A stretch of 64,000 nucleotides of DNA. It comes from Acidobacteriota bacterium (GTDB lineage Bacteria; Acidobacteriota; Terriglobia; Bryobacterales; Bryobacteraceae). Below the pieces are notes generated by a model. That model saw only the letters and a list, made by a program, of their open reading frames with translations. It had not been told where the DNA came from and did no database searches. The position numbers and the translations under genes are program-made. The stretch is from NCBI GenBank assembly GCA_017304135.1, contig JAFLBB010000003.1, positions 1 through 64,000 of the forward strand, in the 5' to 3' direction. Shown piece by piece: positions 7,751-20,528 of the stretch. Each line of letters opens with the position of its first letter. Positions within the stretch are counted from its first letter, which is position 1.

Positions 7751-8940
7751 TGGCGACTCCTGATGATCACTGCAATGTACGTATCCTCGACGAGGATCTC
7801 AAGTGGGGGATTGTCATTTTGAATGAGCGCGCTTCTTGCGATTTCGAACCCCGCGCCGAACCGTTGGACATACCCCAGGTTTTTCATCGCCTCGGCGAGG
7901 TGAGGATTTCGATAATCCGTAACCCCGGGCTGCCCGAAATTATCGCGGTTGACCTGGCCAAAGGGGCCGCCGGGGCTTTGAATTTCGACGCGGTCAGAGA
8001 ACCAGTAAATTCGAACGGGTGCGTTCGTCCCATCGTAGTTCCGATGCATTACCGCATTGCGGGCCACTTGCTGGAGAGTTGCAAGGGGGTAATCAGCAGC
8101 CCTAACCTCGCGGTCGCCGGCGAGAATTCTTGCCTCCACTGAGATATGTATTCGCAACAACTCATCCAATTGACGAAGGAGCACCGGCAAGGGCCCATCG
8201 AGTTCATGTTGTACTTTGATGGGGTCGTTGAGAGATGTACCCTCAATTCTGAGGAACTGTATGTAGGTACAGGGCAAGAACTCACGGGGGGACAGCCCCA
8301 GAGTGAGCAGCCCGAGCACTGTTGGAGGGTACGGCTCTTTGCGGGAGATCATGCGCAGGGACATGAGCTGCTGCTCGATGGATCGCTGATTCTGCTCCAG
8401 TATATCCGGAGACACAGCGGAAGGTAGATAGACCTCACGAAACATACCAACGTCCATATCAGAGATTGCCGCGCCAGTGACCGGTGTCAGATCAAACGGT
8501 TGGTCCAAGGCGCGGCGCCGTTCGGCGAGCCGTTTCTCTTGTTCCCCACTGGCTATCACAGTAGTCGGGCCCATCCTCACAAATATGCGGCCATTGAAGC
8601 GGACCGGAGGGGCCAAGGCTGGGTCGACAACGACGACGGCCAAGCTGCAGCCACTAAAAACGTGGCGCTGAACCCGGCACGACGGCTTGGGCAGGATCGC
8701 CCCGTCCGAGCACATGTTGGAGATCCGCTTGAGCAGTTCGTCGTTGACGGTAAGGCCGGCGCAAGTGCCGTCATCCTCGATCCCAACAAAGAGGACACCA
8801 GGTGCATTGTGACCAGGCATATCGTTGGCGAGCGAGCAAATTGCCCTCTTCAATGCCTCTGAATCTCCCGCGGACCGCTTCCGTTCAACCCGATCGGATT
8901 CAAGTGCGAGCAGCAATTCCTCAAGTTCGCGGACATCCAT
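7747..8940 (-). CDS. AlbA_2/Schlafen-like ATP-binding protein
   Basis: 397-residue protein with an N-terminal AlbA_2 (Schlafen-type) domain: a DRVERKRS motif (about 16-23) and LFVGIEDDGTCAGL (about 49-63). The C-terminal half resembles the RecG-like HATPase module, with RNAVMHRNYDG and DRVEIQSPGG (about 290-330). Such proteins are usually labelled ATP-binding or transcriptional regulators, and relatives recur in phage-defence contexts. It is the first gene of a two-gene unit with the ParA-like ATPase. The ATG at 8940 has no clear Shine-Dalgarno, but a TAGACT box ends 9 nt upstream. The biochemical activity (nuclease, regulator or sensor) cannot be decided from sequence. Confidence 0.85.
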   Translation of the reverse strand: MDVRELEELLLALESDRVERKRSAGDSEALKRAICSLANDMPGHNAPGVLFVGIEDDGTCAGLTVNDELLKRISNMCSDGAILPKPSCRVQRHVFSGCSLAVVVVDPALAPPVRFNGRIFVRMGPTTVIASGEQEKRLAERRRALDQPFDLTPVTGAAISDMDVGMFREVYLPSAVSPDILEQNQRSIEQQLMSLRMISRKEPYPPTVLGLLTLGLSPREFLPCTYIQFLRIEGTSLNDPIKVQHELDGPLPVLLRQLDELLRIHISVEARILAGDREVRAADYPLATLQQVARNAVMHRNYDGTNAPVRIYWFSDRVEIQSPGGPFGQVNRDNFGQPGVTDYRNPHLAEAMKNLGYVQRFGAGFEIARSALIQNDNPPLEILVEDTYIAVIIRSRQ

Positions 8941-8949
8941 TGGACTCTT

Positions 8950-8955
8950 AGTCTA
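8950..8955 (-). promoter_or_regulatory. -10-like TAGACT upstream of the AlbA_2/ParA cassette
   Basis: On the minus strand TAGACT ends 9 nt before the ATG at 8940. If used, transcription would start close to the start codon. No convincing -35 was found. Confidence 0.35.
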
Positions 8956-8996
8956 CCGAAGGAGGGGTCGCGCGGTCGCGGCATGCGAGGTTGGGT

Positions 8997-9791
8997 CTAG
9001 TCGACAAGGACAGCATCCCCCGGCAGCATCGGCATGCGCAGGGCGTTCACGTCAGCGGGGTCAACGGGAATCGTGCGCGCTTTGCCCTCGATCATTCGCG
9101 TGAGCTTGACGCTGCGCGCTTTGCCGGCGGCGGCCGAAAGCGGCGTGGCCCAGGTGTAGACCTTGGGCTGGCCATTCACGGCGACCTCGATTTCCGGGGA
9201 AACCGTGCACACCTCGGGGAACACCACGCATTCCGAGGAGCCCTCGCCGCAGACCGAATCGGGGTCGGCCAGCAGGGCGGCGGCGCGGGCTTCCAGTTCG
9301 CGCTGCGAGGGCGCGCCAAGCAATACCGCGCCTCGGGTGGCGCCGCGGCGGTTGACGCGAATCGAGAAGAAGAGCCGGTAGGCGGCGTGGGTGCGATTGG
9401 CCGCACTCACCAGCGTCGAGGTGGGCGCTTCGCCGGGCGGGCGCGGGGCGAGCATCTTATCTTCAAACGCCCCTTCGACCAGCCCCGCCACTGCCGGCTT
9501 GCGAAACCAGAGGCGCTCGGTGCCGATGAAGCCGTCCAGCCCGCGCTTGGGCTTGCCTGGTTCGTAGTAAGCGTTCTCGATCTGAATGCGCATGGAGGGA
9601 CGCAGGTCCACCCATCCGGCGCCGGTTTGGAAGCCGTTGAAGCGTTCCAGCATCTGAGAGTACGGCAGGCTGAGCTTGCCGCCGGTGAGCGCGTATTCGG
9701 GCGGCCCTGGACGCACGCGCCAGGAGCGGTTGGCCGAACATCCCATCCAAAACGCCGCCACCGCCGTAATCAGGAGAAGATGGCGAATCAT
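8997..9791 (-). CDS. Hypothetical lipoprotein
   Basis: 264-residue predicted lipoprotein of unknown function. The open frame extends to a TTG at 9839, but the ATG at 9791 begins a proper lipoprotein signal (IRHLLLITAVAAFWMGC), with the lipobox Cys in WMGC. The mature part is a soluble mixed alpha/beta sequence with two cysteines in SVCGEGSSECVV and no motif I recognise. It starts 47 nt from the divergent DUF2892 gene. It probably sits in the outer or inner membrane facing the periplasm. The GVPEHT-like upstream residues are dismissed as non-coding. Confidence 0.75.
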   Translation of the reverse strand: MIRHLLLITAVAAFWMGCSANRSWRVRPGPPEYALTGGKLSLPYSQMLERFNGFQTGAGWVDLRPSMRIQIENAYYEPGKPKRGLDGFIGTERLWFRKPAVAGLVEGAFEDKMLAPRPPGEAPTSTLVSAANRTHAAYRLFFSIRVNRRGATRGAVLLGAPSQRELEARAAALLADPDSVCGEGSSECVVFPEVCTVSPEIEVAVNGQPKVYTWATPLSAAAGKARSVKLTRMIEGKARTIPVDPADVNALRMPMLPGDAVLVD

Positions 9792-9838
9792 GGTATGTTC
9801 AGGGACACCGGAGAGCGGGAAAAGTTCCGGGAGGGGCA

Positions 9839-10048
9839 ATGACGATTACACCCAATTTGCCGGCGCCGATGCGGCGTCTCTATCTGGGAGTGGGAAGCCT
9901 GTCGGGAGCGGTGGGGGTCGCCGCGCCGGGGTTGGAGTGGTTTGAGCGCGGACTGCTGGGGTTGGTCTGCGTCTTCTTGCTGGCGGGGGCGATTACGGGC
10001 TACTGCGGGGTCTATCAACTGTTGGGATTGGGGGCCAGACGCAAGTAG
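9839..10048 (+). CDS. DUF2892-type small membrane protein
   Basis: 69-residue protein with the layout of the DUF2892/YgaP-like family: a short N-terminus ending in RRLYLGVGSLSG, two transmembrane helices (about 14-32 and 38-56), and a GYCGVYQLLGL ending that matches the family's GFCPLYxLLG signature. The ATG at 9839 has GAGGGG just upstream. Members are often near sulfur-transfer or redox genes, but no partner is seen here. The stop codon lies inside a strong hairpin shared with the convergent receptor gene. Confidence 0.8.
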   Translation: MTITPNLPAPMRRLYLGVGSLSGAVGVAAPGLEWFERGLLGLVCVFLLAGAITGYCGVYQLLGLGARRK

Positions 10049-10059
10049 CGTCCGGCCCC
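10031..10059. terminator. Long hairpin between convergent genes
   Basis: GGGGCCAGACGC (10031-10042), an AAGTA loop and GCGTCCGGCCCC (10048-10059) form a 12-bp stem. It has one A-C mismatch on the plus strand and a G-U pair on the minus strand. It overlaps the DUF2892 stop codon and lies just beyond the receptor stop. A short TTTCC follows on the plus side. It is probably a bidirectional terminator or mRNA-end stabiliser. Confidence 0.55.
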
Positions 10060-10076
10060 GTTTCCGGTAGAGGGTC

Positions 10077-13000
10077 TTACCAGATCAGCTTGAGGCCAAA
10101 CTGGATGTTGCGCATCGGCGCGACGAGGCTGGTGACCGTGCCCACGCCGCCGGTGACGCCGGCCTGGCTCGGGAAGACGACCTGGCCCGAAGCGTTGCGC
10201 GTAGGCAGGAAGCCGCCGCCGGTGTTCAGGTTGCGGTTCGGCACGCCGAACTGCGGCGTGTTGAAGATGTTGAAGAATTCGCCGCGGAACTGGAACTTCA
10301 CGCGCTCGCTGATGCGGAAGTTCTTGAACGCCGAGAAGTCGACGTTCTGCTGGCCGGGGCCGTCGAGGATGCCGTTGCCGGAGTTGCCGTAGTGGCAGAG
10401 CTCGGGAAGGGCGGAGTTGGTGCAGCTGACCAGGCGGAAGGCGTCGACATCGAACCAGCGGTTAATGGTCGGGTTGTCGACGGCGCCGGAGCCGATGCGG
10501 TCAGGGCGGGCCGGTGAGTTCGCCGTGTTCAGGATGTTGCCCTGGCCGACGGTGAACGGGAAGCCGGTGCGCAGCGTGATGATGCTGTTGGTCTGCCAGC
10601 CGGAGAAAACGTGGCCGGCGATGCCCTTCTTGAGCGCGGCCGGAGTGGGCACGTCGTACACCATGCTCATGACGGCGATGTGCTCGGCGCCGAAACCAAC
10701 GCGGCCCTTTTCCACAACGCGGTTGCGCGGGTTCTGGTAGGTGTTGGAGTTGATGCCGTCACCCTCGTTGCGGCCGTAGCCTTCCATGAGCGTCTTGCTA
10801 TAGGTGTAGGCGAGGGTAAATAGCAGGCCATTGGTCATCTCCTTGCGCAGGGAGACCTGCAGGCCCTGATACCAGGAGTTGCCGCCGCTGTCGAGGAAGC
10901 GGGTGCGGGTGAGCGGGCGGCGCACGCCGTCATCGATGACGAACGGGAAGGGCCGGCGGGACTGCACCGTATCGGCGGCGTTGACCGGGATGAACGGGTC
11001 GGGGTTGTTGATCTCGACCGTGTTATCGAGGTGCGTCGTCTTGCTGCCGACGTAGCCGACCGAGAGCGTGGTGGCCCAGGGCAGGCGGCGCTGCAGGTCG
11101 AAGCTCCACTGGGCGACATACGGCTGGTAGTTGTCGGTGTTCAGCACGTTGGCGCTGACGGCAGAAGAGCTATTCACGGCGCCGAAGGGGCTGGCAAAGC
11201 TGTAGACGGCGGCGCCCGGCACGAGTACACCGTTGCTGGCCGTGTTGGCGTAGTTCGACGAGCCCGACAACGGCGGATTCAGGTTGAGAATCGTGTAGTT
11301 GTTGAGCTGGTGGATGTTGTAGTAGATGCCGAAACCGGAGCGGATCACCCAGGCGTCGGTGAGGCGGTAGGCCAGGCCGATGCGCGGCATGAGCATCTTC
11401 TTCTGCGGCTTGTAGAAGTCGTACGTGGTGCGGATCTTGGCCGGGACAAACTCGGGCGGGCTGCTGAGGCCATTGCGCCATTCGAAACTGCGCCAGAGGC
11501 CGCGCACGTCGGTGGCTGCCGTGTTGTACTCCCAGCGCAGACCGAGGTTGACCGTGAGCTTGCGGGCGGCCTTCCAGTCGTCCTGGAAGTAAAAGCCGGT
11601 GCGCCACTGCTTCACATCGGTGAGGGGCAGGCCTTCGGGCGAATCGGTGGAGGTCGGCGCACCGAGCAGGAAGGCGGCAAAGGCGTTGTTGGCGAGGTTG
11701 CCGTTGAAGTTGAACGAGCCGCGCGGCACGTTGGCGGCGCCGCGGAAGAGGGTGACGCGGCGCGTATCAATGCCCGCTTTGAAGGTGTGGGCGCCGGTGG
11801 TGTAGCTGACGTTGTCGCTGATCTGGTAGAGCTTGTTGTCGTCGAAGCCGTTGCCGCCGTCACGCTCGGCCAGGCCGGTGAAGCCGGTCACGTTCATGGC
11901 CGGGATGCCGACCTCGCGCTGGGTGAGCGGGCGGTTGCCGTCGGTGAGCACGTTGAAGCCGTTGATGCCGATCGAGGGCAGCGTGAAGTCGGTGTTGGCG
12001 CGCGGATTGAAGCTGTCGCTGCGGCTTTGCGTGTAGCCGAAGCGGAACTCGTTGATCATGCGCGGGGTGAACACGTGCAGCCACTGTGTGGCGTAGTTGT
12101 GGTTGCGGCCGGCCACCAGATAGCTGAAGTTGGGATTGTTGGTGATGCTGAACCACTCGGGGATGTTGGTGGCGTAGCGGAAGAAGATCTTGTCGCTGGC
12201 CGAGAAGTTGTGGTCGAGCTTGAGGAAGTACTGATCGTCGTTGATCGAGTTGGTGCCGGGATTGCGGAAGTTGGGCGCGCCGGCGGCGTCGTCGGGCACG
12301 GCGAACTGGGCCTGGGGCCAGAAACTGGTCAGCGCCCTGGCAGCCGCGGTGATGCGGGCGGTGGGGATGATGTTGCCGGCGAAGGGCAGTGGTGCCGTGG
12401 GGCTGGAGTTAGGATCAACGATGTTGATCGAGGGCAGGGCGGCGCCTGCGGCGTTGCGGCGGTTCAGCAGCGAGCTGAGGTCGCCGTTGCGGAAGGCGGC
12501 CGTGGGCACGCTGGCCGTGGAGATGGCGCCGGGTTCGCGGCGGCGGCGGCCTTCGTAGTTGAAGTTGAAGAAGGTCTTGTTGCGCCCGTCATAGAGCTTG
12601 CCGAGGTAGATGGGGCCGCTCACGACAAAGCCGAACTGGTTTTGCCGCAGGGCGGTCTTCGGAGACCGGGCCGCGCCGGCCGGGGTGAAATAGTTCTGAA
12701 AGAAGGCTTCGGCGTCAAGCTTCTGGTTGCGCAGGAAGTTGTATGCCGTACCGTGGAAATCGTTGGTGCCCGAGCGCATCACCATGATCAGCTGGGCGCC
12801 GGAGTTGAAGCCATACTCGGCCGAGTAGCTGCCGGAGTAGACCTTCACTTCTTCCATCGCTTCAGGCGAGGGCGAGAAGGGCACGGTGTTCACGCGCGCT
12901 TCGGTGGCGACCACGCCGTCGAGCGTGGCGTGCTGGCTCACTTCGCGCTGGCCGTTGGCGACGATGGCCACGGTTTGACCGGGAATCGGAATGCCGCCGC

Positions 13001-13517
13001 CGCCGCCGGACTGGCCGTCGTAGCCGCCGCGCGAGCCGAACTGAACGCCCGGATTGAGCACGGCGAAGTTGCCGACGTTGCGGCCGTTGAGCGGCAGTTC
13101 CACCAGGCGGCGCTGTTCCACCGTGCCGCCGACGCTGGCTTCGTCGGTACGCAGCGTGGCTGCTTCCGCGCTCACTGTGATGCGTTCCGATTGCGCGCCA
13201 ACCTGGAGAGTGAAGTCGACACGGACTTTTTCGTTGATCTGGAGACGGACGCCCTTTTTCGTTTCCGATTTGAAGCCGCTCATTTCCACGGAGACTTCAT
13301 ATTCGCCAATGTCAAGCAGGGGGAGAGCGAAGTCGCCCGTGCCTGTCGTCAGTGTTTCCGTGGCCACGCTCGTGCCCACGTTGCGGGCGACAATTTTCGC
13401 CCCTTCAACCGCCGCGCCGGAGGAATCCGTGACGGCTCCCAGAATGGTGGTGGACGTGGTTTGCGCATTCAACGCGACCGCCACGGCCAGCCCAGCCAAT
13501 ACCCTCAAAAATCGCAT
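10077..13517 (-). CDS. TonB-dependent receptor, Oar-like, with carboxypeptidase-regulatory domain
   Basis: 1146-residue outer-membrane protein of the type that is massively expanded in acidobacteria. A signal peptide (about 1-18) is followed by a carboxypeptidase-regulatory beta-sandwich (about 24-105), a plug domain (about 120-235) and a long beta-barrel. The C-terminus ends FGLKLIW, with the terminal aromatic expected for outer-membrane insertion. Such proteins are thought to import or bind oligosaccharides or other large ligands using TonB energy. AAGGAGAGG lies 5 nt upstream of the ATG, one of the strongest ribosome sites in the window. It is monocistronic, facing the DUF2892 gene and divergent from the ATP synthase operon. 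The ligand is unknown. Confidence 0.93.
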   Translation of the reverse strand: MRFLRVLAGLAVAVALNAQTTSTTILGAVTDSSGAAVEGAKIVARNVGTSVATETLTTGTGDFALPLLDIGEYEVSVEMSGFKSETKKGVRLQINEKVRVDFTLQVGAQSERITVSAEAATLRTDEASVGGTVEQRRLVELPLNGRNVGNFAVLNPGVQFGSRGGYDGQSGGGGGIPIPGQTVAIVANGQREVSQHATLDGVVATEARVNTVPFSPSPEAMEEVKVYSGSYSAEYGFNSGAQLIMVMRSGTNDFHGTAYNFLRNQKLDAEAFFQNYFTPAGAARSPKTALRQNQFGFVVSGPIYLGKLYDGRNKTFFNFNYEGRRRREPGAISTASVPTAAFRNGDLSSLLNRRNAAGAALPSINIVDPNSSPTAPLPFAGNIIPTARITAAARALTSFWPQAQFAVPDDAAGAPNFRNPGTNSINDDQYFLKLDHNFSASDKIFFRYATNIPEWFSITNNPNFSYLVAGRNHNYATQWLHVFTPRMINEFRFGYTQSRSDSFNPRANTDFTLPSIGINGFNVLTDGNRPLTQREVGIPAMNVTGFTGLAERDGGNGFDDNKLYQISDNVSYTTGAHTFKAGIDTRRVTLFRGAANVPRGSFNFNGNLANNAFAAFLLGAPTSTDSPEGLPLTDVKQWRTGFYFQDDWKAARKLTVNLGLRWEYNTAATDVRGLWRSFEWRNGLSSPPEFVPAKIRTTYDFYKPQKKMLMPRIGLAYRLTDAWVIRSGFGIYYNIHQLNNYTILNLNPPLSGSSNYANTASNGVLVPGAAVYSFASPFGAVNSSSAVSANVLNTDNYQPYVAQWSFDLQRRLPWATTLSVGYVGSKTTHLDNTVEINNPDPFIPVNAADTVQSRRPFPFVIDDGVRRPLTRTRFLDSGGNSWYQGLQVSLRKEMTNGLLFTLAYTYSKTLMEGYGRNEGDGINSNTYQNPRNRVVEKGRVGFGAEHIAVMSMVYDVPTPAALKKGIAGHVFSGWQTNSIITLRTGFPFTVGQGNILNTANSPARPDRIGSGAVDNPTINRWFDVDAFRLVSCTNSALPELCHYGNSGNGILDGPGQQNVDFSAFKNFRISERVKFQFRGEFFNIFNTPQFGVPNRNLNTGGGFLPTRNASGQVVFPSQAGVTGGVGTVTSLVAPMRNIQFGLKLIW

Positions 13518-13571
13518 GCCAACCTCTCCTTAACCGTTCAAGATGGATTTGTGAAGCTGCCCAGTGTTGTT

Positions 13572-13577
13572 CACTAT
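13572..13577 (-). promoter_or_regulatory. -10-like TATAGT upstream of the TonB receptor
   Basis: TATAGT on the minus strand lies 54 nt before the receptor ATG, in a relatively AT-rich stretch. No good -35 is present at 16-18 nt. Confidence 0.35.
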
Positions 13578-13699
13578 ACGCTGTTTGAGTCTGCAATGGG
13601 GAAGCCGTGGCAACATTTAATTTCAGCCCGATTGCAAAAGCGGGGATTCAGGGCGAAGCGGCCGCCCGGGTTGCCCGCTATCGCTTTACTGTGTTAGCG

Positions 13700-13705
13700 T
13701 ATATT
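13700..13705 (+). promoter_or_regulatory. -10-like TATATT upstream of the ATP synthase operon
   Basis: TATATT sits in the only AT-rich patch (TAGCGTATATTTTCTAG, 13695-13711) of the 242-nt divergent region, 54 nt before the first subunit b start. No consensus -35 is visible. Confidence 0.4.
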
Positions 13706-13759
13706 TTCTAGGGCATTGGCGGCCTGTCCCCCACGGCGCCATCCCCTTCTCAAACTTCC

Positions 13760-14209
13760 ATGGAACAGATGTTGGCTCAAGTGTGGCCCCTGTTGTGGCA
13801 AGCCGCACCGACGTTCGTCCTGCTGATTCTCCTGCACCTCTATTTGAAGCACATGCTGTTCGGGCCTATCCACAAGGCACTGGAAGAGCGGCGTGCGGCA
13901 ACCGAGGGCGTGCGGGAGCAATCCACGGCGGCGCGGAAAGCGGCTGAGCACAAGGCGGCTGAATATGAACAGGCGCTGCGGCAGGCCCGTGCGGAGGTGT
14001 ACAAGGAGCAGGATCTGCTGCGTGCCGGGCTGCGCAAGGAGCAGGCCGACGCGCTTGCCGCCTTGCGGTCGCAGACCGAGGCCCTGATCGCATCGGCCCG
14101 CATGCGGATTGAAGCCGAGCGCGTGGCGGCGCAAGCCTCGCTGGAAGGCGAGAGTAACGCCATCGCCGAGTCGCTGGCCCAAGCGGCATTGAAGGGCGGC
14201 CTCAATTGA
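13760..14209 (+). CDS. atpF: ATP synthase F0 subunit b (first copy)
   Basis: 149-residue peripheral-stalk subunit of F-type ATP synthase. One N-terminal transmembrane helix (about 12-32) is followed by FGPIHKALEERR, the standard subunit b entry into a long charged coiled coil that runs to the C-terminus. No clear Shine-Dalgarno precedes the ATG. It is the first gene of a seven-gene operon, and its stop overlaps the start of a second, different b subunit. The pair probably forms a b/b' heterodimer, as in photosynthetic bacteria and other phyla with duplicated b. Confidence 0.9.
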   Translation: MEQMLAQVWPLLWQAAPTFVLLILLHLYLKHMLFGPIHKALEERRAATEGVREQSTAARKAAEHKAAEYEQALRQARAEVYKEQDLLRAGLRKEQADALAALRSQTEALIASARMRIEAERVAAQASLEGESNAIAESLAQAALKGGLN

Positions 14210-14778
14210 AGCGCCTCGCCATCCTCCTGTTCCTCATCCTGTGCCTCAGCCTGACGGCGTTTGCCAACGAAGCGGGCGGGCACCACGAAGTTCCCGTTGT
14301 CTATAAGTGGATCAATTTCGGCATCCTGGCGGCCGGGCTCCTGTTCCTGGCAATCCGCATGGGTGGGCCGTTCTTTGCCGAGCGCGCCAAAGAGATCACC
14401 CTGGCGCTCGATGCGGCGGGCCGCGTCAAGGCCGAGGCCGAAGCGCAGGTGGCCGACATCACCAGGCGCATCTCCAACCTGGACGGCGAATTGGAAGTGT
14501 TGAGAGCCGAAGCGCGCCAGGAAATGGAAAAGGAACGCGAGCGTTCGCGCCGTGAGACGGACGAACTGCAGGCCAAGATGCAGGCCGCCGCCGAGCAGGA
14601 AGTCTCGTCGGCCGTGAAGCACGCCGAGTTTGAGTTGCGGCGGGTTGCCAGCCACCTGGCGCTGCAACTGGCCGAGGAAAAGATCCGCGTGCGCATGAAC
14701 GGGCAGGTGCAGGCCGGGTTAGTGGGCGGCTTCGTGGCCAACCTCAACGAGCAGGCGCGGCCGGAACAGCGGGGATAA
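14206..14778 (+). CDS. atpF2: ATP synthase F0 subunit b' (second copy, with signal-like N-terminus)
   Basis: 190-residue second b-type stalk subunit. The start is a TTG at 14206 that overlaps the upstream TGA (TTGA), so it depends on translational coupling. The N-terminus KRLAILLFLILCLSLTAFANEAGG looks like a cleavable signal peptide and precedes the true stalk helix (WINFGILAAGLLFLAI, about 35-50). A long Glu/Arg/Ala coiled coil follows (about 60-165). Either the first helix is removed, leaving a normal single-span b', or the protein spans twice. It differs clearly from the first copy, so it is not a recent duplicate. Confidence 0.88.
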   Translation: MKRLAILLFLILCLSLTAFANEAGGHHEVPVVYKWINFGILAAGLLFLAIRMGGPFFAERAKEITLALDAAGRVKAEAEAQVADITRRISNLDGELEVLRAEARQEMEKERERSRRETDELQAKMQAAAEQEVSSAVKHAEFELRRVASHLALQLAEEKIRVRMNGQVQAGLVGGFVANLNEQARPEQRG

Positions 14779-14788
14779 CGAACACACC

Positions 14789-15334
14789 ATGTCACTCGCA
14801 ACCGCGAATCGATACGCCCGCGCACTGGCCGAAGTGGTGCTGGCGCCGGGTTCCCCGGTGGACGCTGTCGCCGTGATCGGTCAACTGCGTGACTTTGAGG
14901 GCCTTCTGGCCGGCTCGTTGGATCTTCGCAACGTGCTGCTGTCACCCGCCGTGCCTCCGGCACGCAAGCGGGCCGTGGTGAGCGAGTTCGGGCAGATGCT
15001 CGGACTGGCGCAAGTGGTTAAGAACTTTCTTTTTGTGGTGATCGACCACCGGCGGGTGAACCTGCTGGGGACGATCGCGAAGGCGTTTGAAGAAGCCGTG
15101 GATGAGCGCCTGGGGCGAGTCCGCGCTGATGTGCGTTCAGCGCTGCCGCTGAGCGAGGAACAGCGCGCCGCCGTGGGCGCGCAATTGCGGCGGATCACCG
15201 GCAAGGACGTCCGGTGCGAATTCGAAGTGGAAGAATCCCTGCTGGGCGGCCTTTCGGCGCGCATCGGCTCAAAAATCTACGATGGCTCGGTGCGCGGCCG
15301 GCTGGATGTGCTGCGCCAGAGGCTGTCCTCCTGA
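14789..15334 (+). CDS. atpH: ATP synthase F1 subunit delta
   Basis: 181-residue delta subunit linking the stalk to the alpha3beta3 head. The N-terminal helical domain starts [12 protein letters not shown], the hallmark of the family. The C-terminal part holds [13 protein letters not shown] and ends with the [20 protein letters not shown] segment, in which the conserved G-S-x-x-D-x-S-x-x-x-L pattern is clear. It begins 11 nt after subunit b' and ends 22 nt before subunit alpha. Confidence 0.95.
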   Translation: MSLATANRYARALAEVVLAPGSPVDAVAVIGQLRDFEGLLAGSLDLRNVLLSPAVPPARKRAVVSEFGQMLGLAQVVKNFLFVVIDHRRVNLLGTIAKAFEEAVDERLGRVRADVRSALPLSEEQRAAVGAQLRRITGKDVRCEFEVEESLLGGLSARIGSKIYDGSVRGRLDVLRQRLSS

Positions 15335-15355
15335 AGGACTGAAGGATAACGACGT

Positions 15356-16867
<1,512 letters not shown>

Positions 16868-16882
16868 CCCGCCGGAGCACCA

Positions 16883-19220
<2,338 letters not shown>

Positions 19221-19241
19221 CCAGCTCCGGAGCAAGCGCCC

Positions 19242-19658
19242 ATGACGCACACATTCACTCTCGAAGTCGCCACGCCGGAGAAGTTGCTGCTGCACGAACA
19301 CGTGCAGGAGGCGCAGATTCCGGCGGCGCAGGGCTACATCGGCGTCCTGCCGGGCCACTCGCCCCTGCTGGGCGAGTTGGGCATTGGCCGGCTGACCTAC
19401 AAGAAGGCCGATGGGCAGACGCATGATCTGGTGGTGACGGGCGGTTACCTCGAGGTGGGCGACGGGCATGTGCGTGTGCTCGCCAGCCGCGCCGAAGCGG
19501 TGAATGAGATCGACCTGGCGCGCGCCGAAGCGGCCTTGCGGCGCGCCAGCGAACGCCTGTTGCATCCCGACGACGCCCTCGATGTGGCCCGCGCCCTCAA
19601 CGCGCAGAAGCGCGCCGCGGCGCGCGTGGAAGCCGCCAAGCGCCAGTCGGGTTCCTAG
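19242..19658 (+). CDS. atpC: ATP synthase F1 subunit epsilon
   Basis: 138-residue epsilon subunit. The N-terminal beta-sandwich holds LEVATPEKLLLHE and GYIGVLPGHSPLLGELGIG. The C-terminal helical hairpin (about 88-130) is Ala/Arg-rich and can inhibit ATP hydrolysis. It closes the operon; the next gene is convergent 21 nt away. No subunit a or c gene follows, so those membrane subunits must be encoded elsewhere. Confidence 0.94.
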   Translation: MTHTFTLEVATPEKLLLHEHVQEAQIPAAQGYIGVLPGHSPLLGELGIGRLTYKKADGQTHDLVVTGGYLEVGDGHVRVLASRAEAVNEIDLARAEAALRRASERLLHPDDALDVARALNAQKRAAARVEAAKRQSGS

Positions 19659-19679
19659 CGCGGCTCCTGACCGGTCCGC

Positions 19680-20513
19680 TTAGGACTGATAGAAATCCGC
19701 CGGCAGGTTGATGAACTGAATCGTGTCCTGATCGGACCGGTTCGGCGGCCCGCCGATGACGGTGAATTTGATCGCATTGCGCACGGCCTCGTTCCCAAAC
19801 GGTTTGGCGGGAGCGCCGCACATCTTCTTCACTTCGGCATCACTGGGAGCGCCGCTGGTGAAATTCCCCGTGGTGAGCGTGCTGGAGTTGCGCGACATCT
19901 CGGGCTTGCCGCCCTTCCACTTGAACATCAGGTTGAACTCCAGCGCCCATTCGATGTGTCCCAGCGCTTGGAACGCGCCGTCGGGGCCCTGCGCGGTGAA
20001 GACGGTCCAGAAGGTGCGCTTGTCGACAATGTGGAAGAGGAAGTTGGTGGCGCTGGTCTTGTTGTTGGTCAACTCAAGCTTGGCGCGGGAGGCCGGGTGG
20101 TCGCCTGAGATCTGCGTGATGAGCCCGGCCTTGAGCGTGGCGTCGAAAGAGTGGGTCCAGGGCGAATAGTCTTCCTCGCTATCGAGATGCAGCTTCTCGC
20201 TAAGGGCCGGCTTGAGGTGAGGCTGAAGCGAGATCTGGCCGGCGCTCTTCTTCGGCCCGGCGTAGAAGTAGCCGAGGAACTCCACGCGCTGGAACTGGAG
20301 GAAACGGAACTTCCAGTTGGCGAACTCCTTGTCGTTGGTGGCGGCCTTCACTTTGCCGGTGAAATTGATGGCGTCGTTGAAGGTCTCGGTGTCGCCTTCC
20401 ATGAGGAAGCCGCGAGTGAGGTGACAGGTGGCCTGGGAACGTCCGATGTGCACGGCGGGCTTGGCGCCGGGAGTGTCGACTTTGACGGTGGCCGATGCGG
20501 TGTCGATGGTCAT
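19680..20513 (-). CDS. Hypothetical protein, partner of a peptidoglycan-binding protein
   Basis: 277-residue soluble protein with no signal peptide and no family I recognise. It is rich in aromatic and hydrophobic beta-type segments (for example KFRFLQFQRVEFLGYFYAG and HIEWALEFNLMFKW). It ends with a polar region containing a conserved-looking ADFYQS tail. It lies 15 nt downstream of the peptidoglycan-binding gene on the same strand, so they are likely cotranscribed and act together. A secreted effector or contractile-injection-associated protein is possible, but this is a guess from the neighbour alone. Confidence 0.7.
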   Translation of the reverse strand: MTIDTASATVKVDTPGAKPAVHIGRSQATCHLTRGFLMEGDTETFNDAINFTGKVKAATNDKEFANWKFRFLQFQRVEFLGYFYAGPKKSAGQISLQPHLKPALSEKLHLDSEEDYSPWTHSFDATLKAGLITQISGDHPASRAKLELTNNKTSATNFLFHIVDKRTFWTVFTAQGPDGAFQALGHIEWALEFNLMFKWKGGKPEMSRNSSTLTTGNFTSGAPSDAEVKKMCGAPAKPFGNEAVRNAIKFTVIGGPPNRSDQDTIQFINLPADFYQS

Positions 20514-20528
20514 GGCAGTCGGGGTGCT

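Noticed and set aside
11031..13697. Long 888-codon open frame on the plus strand opposite the TonB receptor
   Set aside because: It is antisense to a well-supported receptor, has Val/Gly/Ala/His-rich composition, no motifs and no start signal. It arises from high GC and codon bias.
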